Origin: Anadara kagoshimensis
Lineage: Eukaryota; Mollusca; Bivalvia; Arcoida; Arcidae
DNA length: 64,000 nucleotides
NCBI GenBank assembly: GCA_021292105.1
Contig: CM037869.1
Location: 36,645,835-36,709,834 of the forward strand
Reading direction: 5' to 3'
The notes beneath the pieces were generated by a model. It ran no database searches. It was given only the letters and a program-made list of their open reading frames with translations, and was not told where the DNA came from. Position numbers and translations under genes: made by a program. Below are positions 63,973 through 64,000 of the stretch, one piece after another. Every line of letters starts with the position of its first letter. Positions within the stretch are counted from its first letter, which is position 1.

Positions 63973-64000
63973 ACATAAACATTGTTCCAACTTACTACTT

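Overview
This window is non-coding-rich, AT-rich animal nuclear DNA. I infer a bivalve mollusc. The reasons are abundant tRNA-derived SINEs, 'AGCTCACCTG...GGGCCTCTTGTTT' elements carrying internal tandem arrays, 'TTAACCCTCTTGCTGCC' repeats, a degraded Penelope-like reverse transcriptase, and tiny exons separated by repeat-filled introns. No prokaryotic feature is present and the species cannot be named from the sequence alone. Almost every open frame longer than 60 codons is a by-product of a repeat; the real coding content is in short spliced exons.

Layout. 0.5-2.5 kb: a tRNA-SINE, a broken Penelope-like RT and a 'GGTCAAGGTCA' repeat. 3.4-5.35 kb: two phase-compatible coding exons, the 3' end of an unrecognised plus-strand gene. 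5.7-10.45 kb: three elements with internal 145/146-bp tandem arrays. 10.9-14.8 kb: diverged satellite units, palindromic MITEs and a decayed exon of a small membrane-protein family. 14.5-24.5 kb: SINEs and MITEs. 24.56-41.10 kb: a three-exon minus-strand gene for a 101-residue single-pass membrane protein, whose second intron holds a 14-kb giant inverted repeat (25,731-39,726). 42.4-46.4 kb: palindromic MITE, SINE, R1/R2 repeats. 46.7-49.1 kb: a second, intact three-exon paralogue (97 residues). 50-62 kb: repeat-rich DNA without a recognised gene. 62.26-62.35 kb: last exon of a further paralogue. The window ends in another R1 repeat copy.

Two things stand out. First, 25,731-39,726 is a nearly 14-kb foldback-type transposable element. 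Its outer ends are inverted copies of a short tandem repeat, its arms are opposed arrays of about 44 and about 23 monomers of ~197 bp, and it is bounded by a perfect 9-bp target-site duplication (GTAAGCGCC). It has split an older interspersed repeat (R1) whose halves rejoin across the insertion. Second, a minus-strand cluster of at least four paralogous loci encodes very small proteins: signal peptide, 16-20-residue ectodomain, one transmembrane helix starting IFGYVVAG, and a short Cys-rich tail. Intron phases (1, then 2) are conserved between the two complete members, and the last exon is exactly 187 nt in both. The foldback element lies inside intron 2 of one member.

Labels R1-R4 are local names for dispersed families recognised only by their recurrence here. 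All alignments, splice sites and boundaries were read by eye, so repeat edges may be off by a few tens of bases unless a target-site duplication is stated.
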